Shown here piece by piece: positions 42,447-50,492 of a stretch of 64,000 nucleotides of DNA. Each line of letters starts with the position of its first letter. Position 1 is the first letter of the stretch. Both the position numbers and the translations under genes were made by a program. Source of the DNA: Candidatus Poribacteria bacterium (GTDB taxonomy: Bacteria; Poribacteria; WGA-4E; WGA-3G); assembly GCA_028821605.1 (NCBI GenBank), contig JAPPFM010000059.1, forward strand, positions 1 to 64,000, read 5' to 3'. The notes beneath the pieces were generated by a model. That model had not been told where the DNA came from and searched no databases. It worked only from the letters and a program-made list of their open reading frames with translations.

Positions 42447-42474
42447 ATTATAACAAATTTACAAAAAATGTCAA
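42447..42474 (-). promoter_or_regulatory. Sigma70 promoter of the TPR lipoprotein
   Basis: On the minus strand TTGACA (42474-42469), 16 nt, TATAAT (42452-42447), 94 bp before the start codon. Confidence 0.7.
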
Positions 42475-42595
42475 TATTTTTTTAAATTTTTTGATCAATT
42501 GATTTTCATTAAGGTTAGCGATAAGTTGGAAATGCTCAGCATATCACTATCCAGAAACCACTTCCATTAGCACAACAAAAGCAAACAAGAAACAC

Positions 42596-42623
42596 TTGAC
42601 AAACATCTGCAAATATGTAAAAA
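42596..42623 (+). promoter_or_regulatory. Possible promoter of the dehydrogenase operon
   Basis: TTGACA (42596-42601), 16 nt, TAAAAA (42618-42623). The -35 is perfect and the -10 is weak. ATG 42723 has AAGGAG upstream. Confidence 0.4.
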
Positions 42624-42722
42624 TGAAACTCACGTAAAGCGATTGGCACTCCAATTGCCAGATAACATATTCAGTAATATAGATGTGCAGTGTGAAAATT
42701 AGTAATAACTAAGGAGACAAAC

Positions 42723-43619
42723 ATGGCAGATTACAAAATTGGTGTTGTAGGTGTAGGAAGAATGGGTGCGAATATCGCCCGACATCTCAATGACGAAGGG
42801 TTTGACGTGACAGTTGTCTACGACGTTGCAAGTGAACGCGCACAAGAACTCGCAACAGAAATAGGAGCAACGGCAGCGGAAGAACTTGCGAAGGTCACAG
42901 CACTCGCAGACTACATCATCACCGTTGTCACGGATGACGCGGCGATGCGGGCAATTTTCTCGGATGATGCGGACGACAGCCTACTTCAAGGCGCATCTGG
43001 CAAAGTCTTTATTAATTGTGCAACAATCAGCCCACAGGTCCACGTGGACATCGAACAACTCGCGGCGGAGCACGGAGCAGAGAGTCTCGAAGGGTGCATG
43101 GCGAGCAGCATTACACAAGCGCGCGAAGGCACGCTCTATCTCATGTGTGGCGGTAAAAAGGAAACGTTTGACAAGACACGCGCAATTCTGGATTCAATGA
43201 GCATTTCCCTTCGTTACATCGGTGAAGCCGGTCAAGCAGCACAAGTGAAAGCACTCGTTAACATGGTAATGAATATCAACACGGCAGGACTCGCCGAAGG
43301 ACTCGGCTTGGGTGCCGCACTCGGATTGGATCTGGCGATGCTACAGGAGGTTTTCGCCCAAACAGGTGCAAACTCCCGCGTCTTAGAAACCGATGGCGAA
43401 GATATGGAAGCGCGCGATCATGAATGCTATTTCTCATCTGCCCATGCCTCGAAAGATTCGGGCATCGCCCTCGATTTGGCAGACGATGCTGGTATTTCTC
43501 TCCCACTCGCGCAGGCAACGAAAGCGCAGTACGACCGGATGATTGAACTCGGATTGGGCGATCTGGATAAGTCCGGTGTTGCTGAACTCACTTTCCCCGG
43601 ACGAGGAGAAAATAGTTAA
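42723..43619 (+). CDS. NAD(P)-dependent beta-hydroxyacid dehydrogenase
   Basis: A 298-residue oxidoreductase of the 3-hydroxyisobutyrate/6-phosphogluconate dehydrogenase superfamily. IGVVGVGRMGANIARHL is the GxGxxG Rossmann motif; VFINCATISPQVHVDI and GCMASSITQAREGTLYLMCGG form the substrate loop; GQAAQVKALVNMVMN carries the catalytic Lys. The Asp after the second strand (VVYDVASERAQ) suggests NAD preference. The substrate is unknown. It lies 3 bp before the nucleotidyltransferase gene, so the two are probably translated together. Confidence 0.87.
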   Translation: MADYKIGVVGVGRMGANIARHLNDEGFDVTVVYDVASERAQELATEIGATAAEELAKVTALADYIITVVTDDAAMRAIFSDDADDSLLQGASGKVFINCATISPQVHVDIEQLAAEHGAESLEGCMASSITQAREGTLYLMCGGKKETFDKTRAILDSMSISLRYIGEAGQAAQVKALVNMVMNINTAGLAEGLGLGAALGLDLAMLQEVFAQTGANSRVLETDGEDMEARDHECYFSSAHASKDSGIALDLADDAGISLPLAQATKAQYDRMIELGLGDLDKSGVAELTFPGRGENS

Positions 43620-43622
43620 GTT

Positions 43623-44348
43623 ATGCTCAAAGGCGTAATCCTCGCAGGTGGACTCGGCACCCGTTTGCATCCACTCACTAAAGTTACAAGTAAGCATCTT
43701 CTCCCTGTCGGTAACGAACCGATGATTTTTCACAGCGTCAAGCAACTCACGACAGCAGGCGTTACGGATATTCTTATCGTAACCAACCCACAATACGTTG
43801 GGGACTTTGTGAACGCATTAGGGAGTGGCAAAGATTTCGGATGTGAATTTACCTATCGAGTGCAAGAGGAGGCGAAAGGAATCGCGCACGCGCTGGCGTT
43901 GGCGGAAGGGTTTGCCGCCAGTGGCAAAATTGTCGTCTTACTTGGCGATAATATTTTTGAAGCCCCCATCCACCAAGCGGTTTCTGATTTCCATGCCCAA
44001 CAAGCCGGAGCACGCGTGATGCTCAAACAGGTAGACGACCCGGAGCGTTATGGTGTCGCGACTTTGGACGGAAATCGCATCGTCGCTATTGAGGAAAAAC
44101 CGACGCACCCCAAGAGTGACTACGCCGTAGTAGGTGTCTATTTCTACGACGCGTCCGTGTTTGACATCATCCGCACCGTTGAGCCTTCAGCCCGCGGGGA
44201 ATATGAGATCACGGCTGTCAATAACGCCTATATCCATCGTGCCGAGCTTGAATACAGTTTTGTGCAAGGCAAATGGGTTGACGCTGGCACTTTCGACTCG
44301 CTCACCGAAGCACATCAGATTCTGTTGAACTCTCCGGATTGGCAGTAA
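43623..44348 (+). CDS. Sugar-1-phosphate nucleotidyltransferase (RmlA-like)
   Basis: A 241-residue enzyme of the glucose-1-phosphate thymidylyltransferase family. VILAGGLGTRLHPLTKVTSKHLLPVGNEPM is the nucleotide-binding signature (split here by continuous sequence), VVLLGDNIFE the metal site, ERYGVATLDG and AIEEKPTHPKSDYAVVGVYFY the sugar-binding region, and GKWVDAGTFDSL the closing motif. It would make dTDP- or UDP-sugars for surface polysaccharide. It is shorter than RmlA (about 290) at the C-terminus, as in the short archaeal-type enzymes. Downstream is a glycosyltransferase gene, consistent with a small envelope-sugar operon. Confidence 0.85.
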   Translation: MLKGVILAGGLGTRLHPLTKVTSKHLLPVGNEPMIFHSVKQLTTAGVTDILIVTNPQYVGDFVNALGSGKDFGCEFTYRVQEEAKGIAHALALAEGFAASGKIVVLLGDNIFEAPIHQAVSDFHAQQAGARVMLKQVDDPERYGVATLDGNRIVAIEEKPTHPKSDYAVVGVYFYDASVFDIIRTVEPSARGEYEITAVNNAYIHRAELEYSFVQGKWVDAGTFDSLTEAHQILLNSPDWQ

Positions 44349-44393
44349 GACCCTTATGTTCGGTTGAGCAGAACAAAATTAACTGGAGACTGC

Positions 44394-44480
44394 AAGTCCA
44401 ACCAACGGGCGGACTGGATATACGGGGAGGACCGCTTTTGCTATAGCCCTCCTCTGCGAACCGCAAGGAACATTAAAAAA
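44394..44480 (+). repeat. Leader repeat with Shine-Dalgarno, copy b
   Basis: AAGTCC (44394-44399) and GGACT (44411-44415) can pair. TACGG starts at 44421; GAACCGCAAGGAA starts at 44458, exactly 37 nt later, and ends 10 nt before ATG 44481 of the glycosyltransferase. AAGGAA is its ribosome site. Confidence 0.75.
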
Positions 44481-45722
44481 ATGGAGGAAAAACCGACGCT
44501 ATCCATCGTAGTCCCGGTTTACAATGAAGAAGAAAACGTTCGCCCGTTGTTTGAAAAGATTCAAGCGGTATGCGAGGCAATTGGTGAGACTTATGAGGTG
44601 TTATTTGTAGATGATGGAAGCCGAGATGAAACCTTCGCGGTGCTTGCTGAATTAAGTAGAGAGAAATCGCAACTGGTAGTTATCCGGTTCCAAGAGAATG
44701 CTGGACAAACAGCAGCAATGGCAGCAGGATTTGAATACGCGCGGGGACAACGGATTATCAGCATGGACGGCGATTTGCAAAACGATCCAGGGGATATTCC
44801 CAAGCTGCTTCAAAAGTTGGATGAAGGCTACGATCTGGTGTGCGGATGGCGGAAAGATCGACAGGATAAATTCTGGACACGGCGTGTCCCTTCCATCGTT
44901 GCGAATTGGATAATCGGCAAGGTGACAGGTGTCCCTATTCACGACAACGGTTGTTCACTCAAGGCATACCGCGCCTCAGTTATCAAGCAGGTATCGCTCT
45001 ATGGAGAGATGCACCGATTTATTCCAGCAATGTCCACGGTGGTAGGGGCGCGGATCGCTGAAATTGTCGTTACACATCATCCGCGACGTTTCGGAAAAAG
45101 TAAGTACGGACTCGGCAGAATATGGCGTGTGATGTTAGACATTATAGCGTTCAAATTCATCATCTCCGTCTTTGCGCAGCGTCCTACCCCACAAAGAACT
45201 TCACTTTGGGAACGGTTGTCAAAAGTCCTTTTCAGACCCAAGCAGAAAGCCTTTCGCGTCGCCGCATTCCTAAGCCTCCCTTTCTTTGTTTTAGGACGTA
45301 TTTTGTTTGGAAATGCGAACATCGCAGCACTGAGCTGCCTCAGTTTAGCAATAGTTTTGCTAATCCTGGGATGGATAACAGAGGATAAAATCCGTAGGGG
45401 CGAGGTGACCTCGTCCGTACAACAGGAAACACCAAAGTTAGGAGCACTCACACGTTTCTTTAGTTCTCGATGCAAACGGAGACCTATCCGGTTTTTTGGT
45501 CCCATTGGTGTAGCGTTGTTCATACTCGGTGGAATTCTTCCAATCGCGCCCATTAGTACACTTCTGTTCAAAGTGTGGAACGTTGCAGTCCTGAACTTGA
45601 GTGCTATTTTCATCACGAGCGGAATTCTGGTGTTCTGCTTTGGATTGTTCGGTGAACTCATCACATTTGCGAACGCAAAACAGGTGAAAGATTACACGGT
45701 TGAAACACTCCTAAATTTTTAA
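44481..45722 (+). CDS. Family 2 glycosyltransferase with membrane segments (DPMS/GtrB-like)
   Basis: A 413-residue protein. Residues 1-230 are a GT2 domain: LSIVVPVYNEEENV, VLFVDDGSRDET, ISMDGDLQNDPGDI (metal DxD) and GWRKDRQDKFW, all typical of dolichol-phosphate-mannose synthase and GtrB. Then come about four hydrophobic segments, with two near 275-300 and two near 350-400. It would transfer a sugar to a lipid carrier. The start is ATG 44481; the longer frame to 44364 covers the leader repeat. A palindromic repeat (45394-45420) lies in frame in a cytoplasmic linker between membrane segments. It is probably in an operon with the dehydrogenase and RmlA-like genes. Confidence 0.85.
   Translation: MEEKPTLSIVVPVYNEEENVRPLFEKIQAVCEAIGETYEVLFVDDGSRDETFAVLAELSREKSQLVVIRFQENAGQTAAMAAGFEYARGQRIISMDGDLQNDPGDIPKLLQKLDEGYDLVCGWRKDRQDKFWTRRVPSIVANWIIGKVTGVPIHDNGCSLKAYRASVIKQVSLYGEMHRFIPAMSTVVGARIAEIVVTHHPRRFGKSKYGLGRIWRVMLDIIAFKFIISVFAQRPTPQRTSLWERLSKVLFRPKQKAFRVAAFLSLPFFVLGRILFGNANIAALSCLSLAIVLLILGWITEDKIRRGEVTSSVQQETPKLGALTRFFSSRCKRRPIRFFGPIGVALFILGGILPIAPISTLLFKVWNVAVLNLSAIFITSGILVFCFGLFGELITFANAKQVKDYTVETLLNF
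45394..45420. repeat. Palindromic repeat in the glycosyltransferase coding region
   Basis: GTAGGGGCGAGGT, G, ACCTCGTCCGTAC: a 27-nt inverted repeat with two mismatches. In frame it encodes part of a polar linker (RRGEVTSSV). The same family is seen at 47065-47091. Confidence 0.65.
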
Positions 45723-45775
45723 TTATTCCTTGCGGTTCGGTCAGGTATGTTTAGGTATTGGCGTTTTCCTCCGTA
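45715..45775 (-). repeat. Leader repeat, copy c (no gene follows)
   Basis: On the minus strand TACGG (45775-45771) is followed 37 nt from its first base by GAACCGCAAGGAA, then TAATTAAAAATTT. There is no ATG and no minus-strand gene: the repeat points into the 3' end of the glycosyltransferase gene, in inverted orientation to copy b. Confidence 0.7.
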
Positions 45776-45847
45776 GATTTGCCTTCCACTTCGTTTCAGG
45801 CTACTGGGTTCTTTTTAAGAGTGGAAGTCAAGAAAGGGTAATATGTA

Positions 45848-46999
45848 GTGAACAGTGCTTCTGATAGCAAACCACGTCAGGACTGGCGCAGTGAATTTCC
45901 GGTGACCGAAACCTATATCTATATGAATCACGCCGGTGTCGCTCCATTATCACGCCGAGTCCGAGAGGCGATGGCAGGATTCATAGAGGATGCCACCGTG
46001 AATGGTGCCGTGAATGCCGAGGATTGGGCAGAGACTGCTGAGGTATGTCGCGGTGCAGCAGCACAACTCATCAACGCCAATCTCACAGAAATCGCATTTA
46101 TGAAGAATACGACGCAAGGTATTCTCATCGCGGCGAACGGTATAGATTGGCAGGAAGGGGATAACGTCGTCACGACAGCGGTTGAGTTCCCTGCTAATGT
46201 CTACCCGTGGTGGAGTTTGAAGGAACGTTACGGTGTTCAAACACGTATGATACCGGAGCGAGATGGGTGTATTTCTATCGAAGATATTGCTGCCGCTATT
46301 GACACACGTACGCGTGCTTTGACAATCAGCCATGTAGAGTTCGCTTCCGGCTTCCGAAACGACATTCAGGCGCTCGGTGAATTGTGCCGAGAACACGACA
46401 TCTGGTTCATTGTCGACGCTATTCAGAGCCTCGGGGCGATTGAAGTAGACGTGAAATCCTGTAACGTTGATATTCTCGCCGCAGACGGGCATAAATGGTT
46501 GCTGGCACCGGAAGGAGCAGCAATATTCTACTGTGCCGATGAAAGACGAGAGCAGCTCATTAACACCAACATCGGTTGGGCAAGTGTCGTGAATCCGCGC
46601 GATTTTCTCGATTACGATTTGACGCAAAAACCGGACGCGACTCGTTTTGAAGAAGGCTCTTACAACAGCGTTGGACTTTATGGACTCACAGCAGCAATTG
46701 ATTTACTGCTTGACATTAGCATTCCTACAATTGAAACAAGCGTTCTGGAACTCACAGCAGGTTTAATAGTGGGATTAGAGGCGAAGGGCTATCGAGTTAT
46801 TACACCGAAAAAGGACTTGGAACGAGCAGGAATTGTCATCTTTGAAAGCGAGCAGCACACGCCTGCTGAAATCTATGAAATGCTTCACGCCGAAAATATA
46901 ATTACAGCAGAGCGAGGCAGTGGGGTCAGAGTCTCACCCCATTTTTACAATACACCATCTGAGATCGAACGCCTTCTTGAAGTACTACCAGATTTGTAA
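45848..46999 (+). CDS. Class V aminotransferase (cysteine desulfurase-like)
   Basis: A 383-residue PLP enzyme. YIYMNHAGVAPLSRRVREAM is the N-terminal family motif, FMKNTTQGILIAANG and LTISHVEFASGFRND line the cofactor site, FIVDAIQSLGAIEVD gives the ring Asp, and ILAADGHKWLLAPEG holds the Schiff-base Lys. A mobile-loop Cys of true cysteine desulfurases is not evident near residue 330 (AERGSGVRVSPHFYNT), so the activity may be different, for example isopenicillin epimerase-like or kynureninase-like. The start codon is GTG 45848 with a weak ribosome site. Confidence 0.82.
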   Translation: MNSASDSKPRQDWRSEFPVTETYIYMNHAGVAPLSRRVREAMAGFIEDATVNGAVNAEDWAETAEVCRGAAAQLINANLTEIAFMKNTTQGILIAANGIDWQEGDNVVTTAVEFPANVYPWWSLKERYGVQTRMIPERDGCISIEDIAAAIDTRTRALTISHVEFASGFRNDIQALGELCREHDIWFIVDAIQSLGAIEVDVKSCNVDILAADGHKWLLAPEGAAIFYCADERREQLINTNIGWASVVNPRDFLDYDLTQKPDATRFEEGSYNSVGLYGLTAAIDLLLDISIPTIETSVLELTAGLIVGLEAKGYRVITPKKDLERAGIVIFESEQHTPAEIYEMLHAENIITAERGSGVRVSPHFYNTPSEIERLLEVLPDL

Positions 47000-47033
47000 C
47001 GCCAATATCAACAAAGTAAATGAGGAAAACAAA

Positions 47034-48548
47034 TTGGAAACCATACATACACGAAACAACATTTGTAGGGGCTGGGTGACCCAGCCCCTACTCACAACAA
47101 TCTGTTTATCGTTTATTTTAGGCACCCTGTTGACGCTCTCCGCTTGTACGATGCCAGGGGGTCAACAGAAGATTAGCAAAATCCGTCTTTCGATCCAAAA
47201 CACATTACCCATCGCACGGAAAAAAGTACCGATTGTGTTGACCGGGGCGCAACTTCGACAAGTGAATCCCGACTTCACTTTTAAAGCCTACTCCGTCGCC
47301 ACCGGAGAAGCACCGCGCGAAGTGATGATTCCAGCACAAGCAGATGATTTGGACTATGACGGTGAACGCGATCAACTCTGCTTTCTGTTAGACTTTGAAG
47401 AAGGAGAGACAAAAGAAATATCAATCCTTTACGATCCGAATATCAAGGCGACACTAACGCTTGACATCAACAAGCAGACGCGCGCTGCTATCCTTCCTGA
47501 ACTGAACGCCGTAGCAGCAATAGAATCAAATTTGATCGCATACCTACTGAAACCAAATTGGTCTAACATTACCTACGGCAAAAAACGAAGGGAACTTTTC
47601 AGTGTTGATACAATGTTTCAACACGAGTTGGATTATGAGCAACCGCAACCGCTCTCACCAGAATTTAGACAACATTTCGAGACCCACGGTGTTACCCTCT
47701 CCCAACAGGTTAAAATCGAGATAGAGAAACCGGAGCAACAGTGGATAATCCGAGATCTTGAGAATCAAGAGAACTACTTTATCCGAAAATCACAAAACAA
47801 CGAAATTGATCTCGGTCAGGAAACTGAAACAGCAGGTCAGTTGAACGTCAGCGAATCAATCGGCTTATCACTGAACGCGCTCCTCAAACCTGAAACCCCT
47901 GAGATGGTCGCACTAACGCAATCAGAAGGGCTAATAAGTTGTGGCGGCATCGCGCTGTGGCACCGAGAAAAAGGGGAGATGATCCCACTTCCCACCGAGG
48001 GTGACTACGTCCGAATTCTCGCCGACGGTGCCATCCGTTCTATCGTCCAACGGATTTTGCCGGAGGGTGAACTAGAAGATACAGTAGGCAAACTCACGTC
48101 AACCACTTTCATCTACGGGGAAAACGCGTGGATCGAGCATCATATCCACATCGACGGAAACCTATCACCGACTTATGCGATTGTCACAGGTATCCCAAAT
48201 CTGAACGGTGCTTACAGTGAAGACAAAGAACAGGGTTGGATATGGAGCTGGGGAACAGATCCAAGCGGCATAGACACACTCGGCGTTGCATTCATTTTAC
48301 CTGCCAGCAGCAATGCACAGGATATAGACACGCCGACTGATCTCAACGCATCGGGAAAACCGCTGTTGCCGATTGTCCTAACCCCTGACGCGGAAGGTAG
48401 ACTCAACTATCGCACACTTGCTATCTGGGGTGGCGGTATTAACGGCATCGAGACCGAAACGGAATTCGCGGAGCACATCCAAATCACAACAACCGCATTG
48501 AAGACTCCGCCCCGTATCAAGTTCTTGCCGAAAGAAGAGGAGAAGTAG
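47034..48548 (+). CDS. DUF4861-like lipoprotein
   Basis: A 504-residue exported protein. It has a membrane segment (TTICLSFILGTLLTLSAC) with lipobox LSAC, then a long beta-rich region with IARKKVPIVLTGAQL, IPAQADDLDYDGERD and LCFLLDFEEGETKEI, which resembles DUF4861 proteins found near polysaccharide-degrading genes. No catalytic residues are known to me. The likely start is TTG 47034, seven bases after GAGGAAA; the frame upstream to 46920 has no ribosome site and overlaps the previous gene. The n-region of the signal peptide (CRGWVTQPL) is encoded by a perfect palindromic repeat. Confidence 0.7.
   Translation: METIHTRNNICRGWVTQPLLTTICLSFILGTLLTLSACTMPGGQQKISKIRLSIQNTLPIARKKVPIVLTGAQLRQVNPDFTFKAYSVATGEAPREVMIPAQADDLDYDGERDQLCFLLDFEEGETKEISILYDPNIKATLTLDINKQTRAAILPELNAVAAIESNLIAYLLKPNWSNITYGKKRRELFSVDTMFQHELDYEQPQPLSPEFRQHFETHGVTLSQQVKIEIEKPEQQWIIRDLENQENYFIRKSQNNEIDLGQETETAGQLNVSESIGLSLNALLKPETPEMVALTQSEGLISCGGIALWHREKGEMIPLPTEGDYVRILADGAIRSIVQRILPEGELEDTVGKLTSTTFIYGENAWIEHHIHIDGNLSPTYAIVTGIPNLNGAYSEDKEQGWIWSWGTDPSGIDTLGVAFILPASSNAQDIDTPTDLNASGKPLLPIVLTPDAEGRLNYRTLAIWGGGINGIETETEFAEHIQITTTALKTPPRIKFLPKEEEK
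47065..47091. repeat. Perfect palindromic repeat inside a signal-peptide coding region
   Basis: GTAGGGGCTGGGT, G, ACCCAGCCCCTAC: a 27-nt perfect inverted repeat, 13 bp per arm, in frame in the lipoprotein signal peptide. It is the best-preserved member of the GTAGGGGC family in the window. Confidence 0.75.
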
Positions 48549-48574
48549 CACCAAACAAGGTCCCAACTCTCGCT

Positions 48575-48595
48575 GGCGAGGATTGTATCCTCGCC
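48575..48595. terminator. GC-rich hairpin between lipoprotein and TPP genes
   Basis: GGCGAGGAT, TGT, ATCCTCGCC: 9-bp stem, 26 bp after the stop codon. There is no U-tract. It could be a weak terminator or another repeat unit. Confidence 0.45.
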
Positions 48596-48618
48596 TATCC
48601 GTATAATTGGAGAAAACT

Positions 48619-49221
48619 ATGCTCATCAAGGAAGAGTGCCTGCAACTTATTGCAAATCAACGTACAGATGAAATCGTCGTCACAACAATGGGACTTACTG
48701 TGCCGTGGGGCAAAATATCGACGCATCCACTGGACTACGCCTCCGTCGGCAGCGCGATGGGACACGCCGCTGACTTCGCACTCGGTATCGCGCTCGCTAA
48801 ACCAGACAAAAAGGTGGTCGTGCTCAACGGGGACGGCAGCATGTTGATGTGCTTGGGTACATTGGCGACAATTACTGCCCTCAATACGCCGCCCCCCAAC
48901 TATCTGCTTTTTGTCTGTGACAACGGCACCTACGAGGTCACAGGCAACCAACCCGTCCCTGATGGTAACGCTGGTTTCAACTGGACCACGATTGCGGAAG
49001 GTGTAGGCTTTGAACAGGTTTATGAATTTGATAACTCAGATGAACTCAAATTAGAACTACCGAAAATCTGGAACCAAACCGGACCCATTTTCGTGAATCT
49101 GAAGATTGCACAAGCACACGAGCCGCCGCCCGACCGGTGGGGCGGTTTTCCTTATCCGTATCTACAAGAGTCACTCGCGGAATCTACGCATAAGTTAAAA
49201 GAAGCATTGGTGGCACAGTAA
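48619..49221 (+). CDS. Thiamine pyrophosphate-binding protein (single C-terminal domain)
   Basis: A 200-residue protein equal to the PP-type TPP-binding half of decarboxylases. GSAMGHAADFALGIALA precedes the TPP motif NGDGSMLMCLG, with the partner Asn in CDNGTYEVTG. It resembles the beta subunit of sulfopyruvate or phosphonopyruvate decarboxylase, which works with an alpha (Pyr) subunit. No alpha subunit gene is adjacent, so the partner is encoded elsewhere or lost. The C-terminal tail (PPPDRWGGFPYPYLQESL) is compatible with that group. ATG 48619 has TTGGAG upstream. Confidence 0.8.
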   Translation: MLIKEECLQLIANQRTDEIVVTTMGLTVPWGKISTHPLDYASVGSAMGHAADFALGIALAKPDKKVVVLNGDGSMLMCLGTLATITALNTPPPNYLLFVCDNGTYEVTGNQPVPDGNAGFNWTTIAEGVGFEQVYEFDNSDELKLELPKIWNQTGPIFVNLKIAQAHEPPPDRWGGFPYPYLQESLAESTHKLKEALVAQ

Positions 49222-49235
49222 GGCGTACTTCTATT

Positions 49236-49277
49236 GTCTGAACGAGGATTTACAAGATTAAAGGATTTTCAGGATAG
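49236..49277. repeat. AGGATTTACAAGATTAAAGG-type interspersed repeat
   Basis: The stretch around AGGATTTACAAGATTAAAGG followed by ATTTTCAGGAT is a degenerate repeat type I recall from other genomes. It lies in the gap before the aldo/keto reductase, in an open frame that probably is not translated. Confidence 0.5.
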
Positions 49278-49329
49278 GAGATTGGAAGTTCCATTTTTCC
49301 TTCCGACAAGAAAGGGAAGAAAAACAATT

Positions 49330-50226
49330 ATGGCGCAGAAATTAGAAATCAGACGGATGGGACGTACTGAGATGCGTCCGAATGCCCTTGCGCTCGGTGC
49401 AGCATGGCTGTGGCAGAAACCGGATGCTGAAGTCATCGGCGCAATCCGACGCGGTATTGAACTCGGCATTAACTATATTGACACCTACCCAGGGCACGCG
49501 GAACACCTCTGGGGGGAGGCACTCTCTGATGGGTTAAGAGAAAAAGTCTATTTGCAAGCGAAAGTCGGCACACATCCAGAACGCCGGAAAGATTTCTCCG
49601 CAGAAGGTACGCGATGGAGTGTCACAAACAGCCTCAAAGACTTCCGCACGGATTATTTAGACGCTGTGCTCATCCACGATCCAATTGATATGGAAAGCGT
49701 GTTAGCACCTGGACGCGCTCTGGATACGTTGTTAGAGATGAAAGCAGAGGGAACCGTTCGACACATCGGTGCCGGTGTACGTTCCCATGAATTCCACAAA
49801 GAACTTATTGAAACGGGACATATTGATATTATCCTAACCTTCTTAGACTACACGCTGTTATCCCAATCCGTGGCAGAGACGACATTGCCGTTGGCGCGTG
49901 AACACGATGTCGGTATCATCCTCGCAAGTCCATTAGGCATGGGGGGCTTGACTGGCGCGGAACCGAACGTTGAAGATGAACGCAGACGTAATCCCGATGC
50001 TGAACCGAAGGCATACGCAATGTGGAAGTGGTGTCAAGAGCGCGAGGTCAATATCCGTCATCTCGCAATACAGTTTTGCCTTGCTGCACCGATAGACGGG
50101 GTTGTTATGTTTGGTCCTGCGGATAAAGCACAAGTAGAAGACGGATATGAAGCGGCTACAGCTGACATCTCAGAAAACGTTTGGGAAGCATTTGAGTCAG
50201 AATTCGGTATCAAGCGTGGGATATAG
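49330..50226 (+). CDS. Aldo/keto reductase family protein
   Basis: A 298-residue TIM-barrel oxidoreductase. INYIDTYPGHAEHLWGEAL is the N-terminal region with the catalytic Asp, YLQAKVGTH has the Lys and YLDAVLIHDPI the His. The Tyr of the usual tetrad is normally five residues after the Asp; here a Tyr comes two residues after it and the loop is shorter, so catalytic geometry may differ. The NADPH site near the end is not well defined. ATG 49330 has AGGGAAG upstream; the frame upstream to 49234 overlaps a repeat. The substrate is unknown. Confidence 0.82.
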   Translation: MAQKLEIRRMGRTEMRPNALALGAAWLWQKPDAEVIGAIRRGIELGINYIDTYPGHAEHLWGEALSDGLREKVYLQAKVGTHPERRKDFSAEGTRWSVTNSLKDFRTDYLDAVLIHDPIDMESVLAPGRALDTLLEMKAEGTVRHIGAGVRSHEFHKELIETGHIDIILTFLDYTLLSQSVAETTLPLAREHDVGIILASPLGMGGLTGAEPNVEDERRRNPDAEPKAYAMWKWCQEREVNIRHLAIQFCLAAPIDGVVMFGPADKAQVEDGYEAATADISENVWEAFESEFGIKRGI

Positions 50227-50252
50227 GAACGTAACTTGAGGAGGATCAATTT

Positions 50253-50464
50253 GTGATTACGCCAAACCTTTCTGAAAAGAAAACCAGCAAACTACCCCAA
50301 AACAAGCGAAGGCATCGACTTGGAATGCGCTTCAACGCGTCATGAATAGCGTTCATGAGAAAAACAAAGGTGTGAGAGAAGCGGAGGTCATAGCGGATGT
50401 CCAACGGGCAGTTACCGAACTTCGTCAAGAAGAATATGAGAAGAAAGCCTCGCGTTGTTTTTGA
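50253..50464 (+). pseudogene. Frameshifted antitoxin-like gene
   Basis: GTG 50253 follows GAGGAGG and opens a frame that ends at 50345 (MITPNLSEKKTSKLP, then an unlikely Arg-rich stretch). A second frame is open from about 50276 to the stop at 50464 and reads KQAKASTWNALQRVMNSVHE, then VREAEVIADVQRAVTELR. Such Asp/Glu-rich helical ends are common in antitoxins that precede PIN-domain toxins. The two frames together resemble one small antitoxin broken by a frameshift near 50290. ATG 50342 overlaps the first stop, so limited translation is possible. Confidence 0.5.
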
Positions 50465-50492
50465 TAGTTCAGTGTTTATCTCAGGCTTTTTG
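50436..50492 (+). pseudogene. Truncated PIN-domain toxin fragment
   Basis: ATG 50436 overlaps the end of the antitoxin frame and reads MRRKPRVVFDSSVFISGFL, the first strand and conserved Asp of VapC-like PIN RNases. After residue 19 the frame runs into the antisense strand of the next gene and similarity ends, so over 100 residues are missing. This looks like the 5' stub of a lost toxin gene. Confidence 0.55.

Noticed and set aside
45077-45664. 195-residue minus-strand reading frame
   Set aside because: It is antisense to the membrane part of the glycosyltransferase; no start signal or motif.
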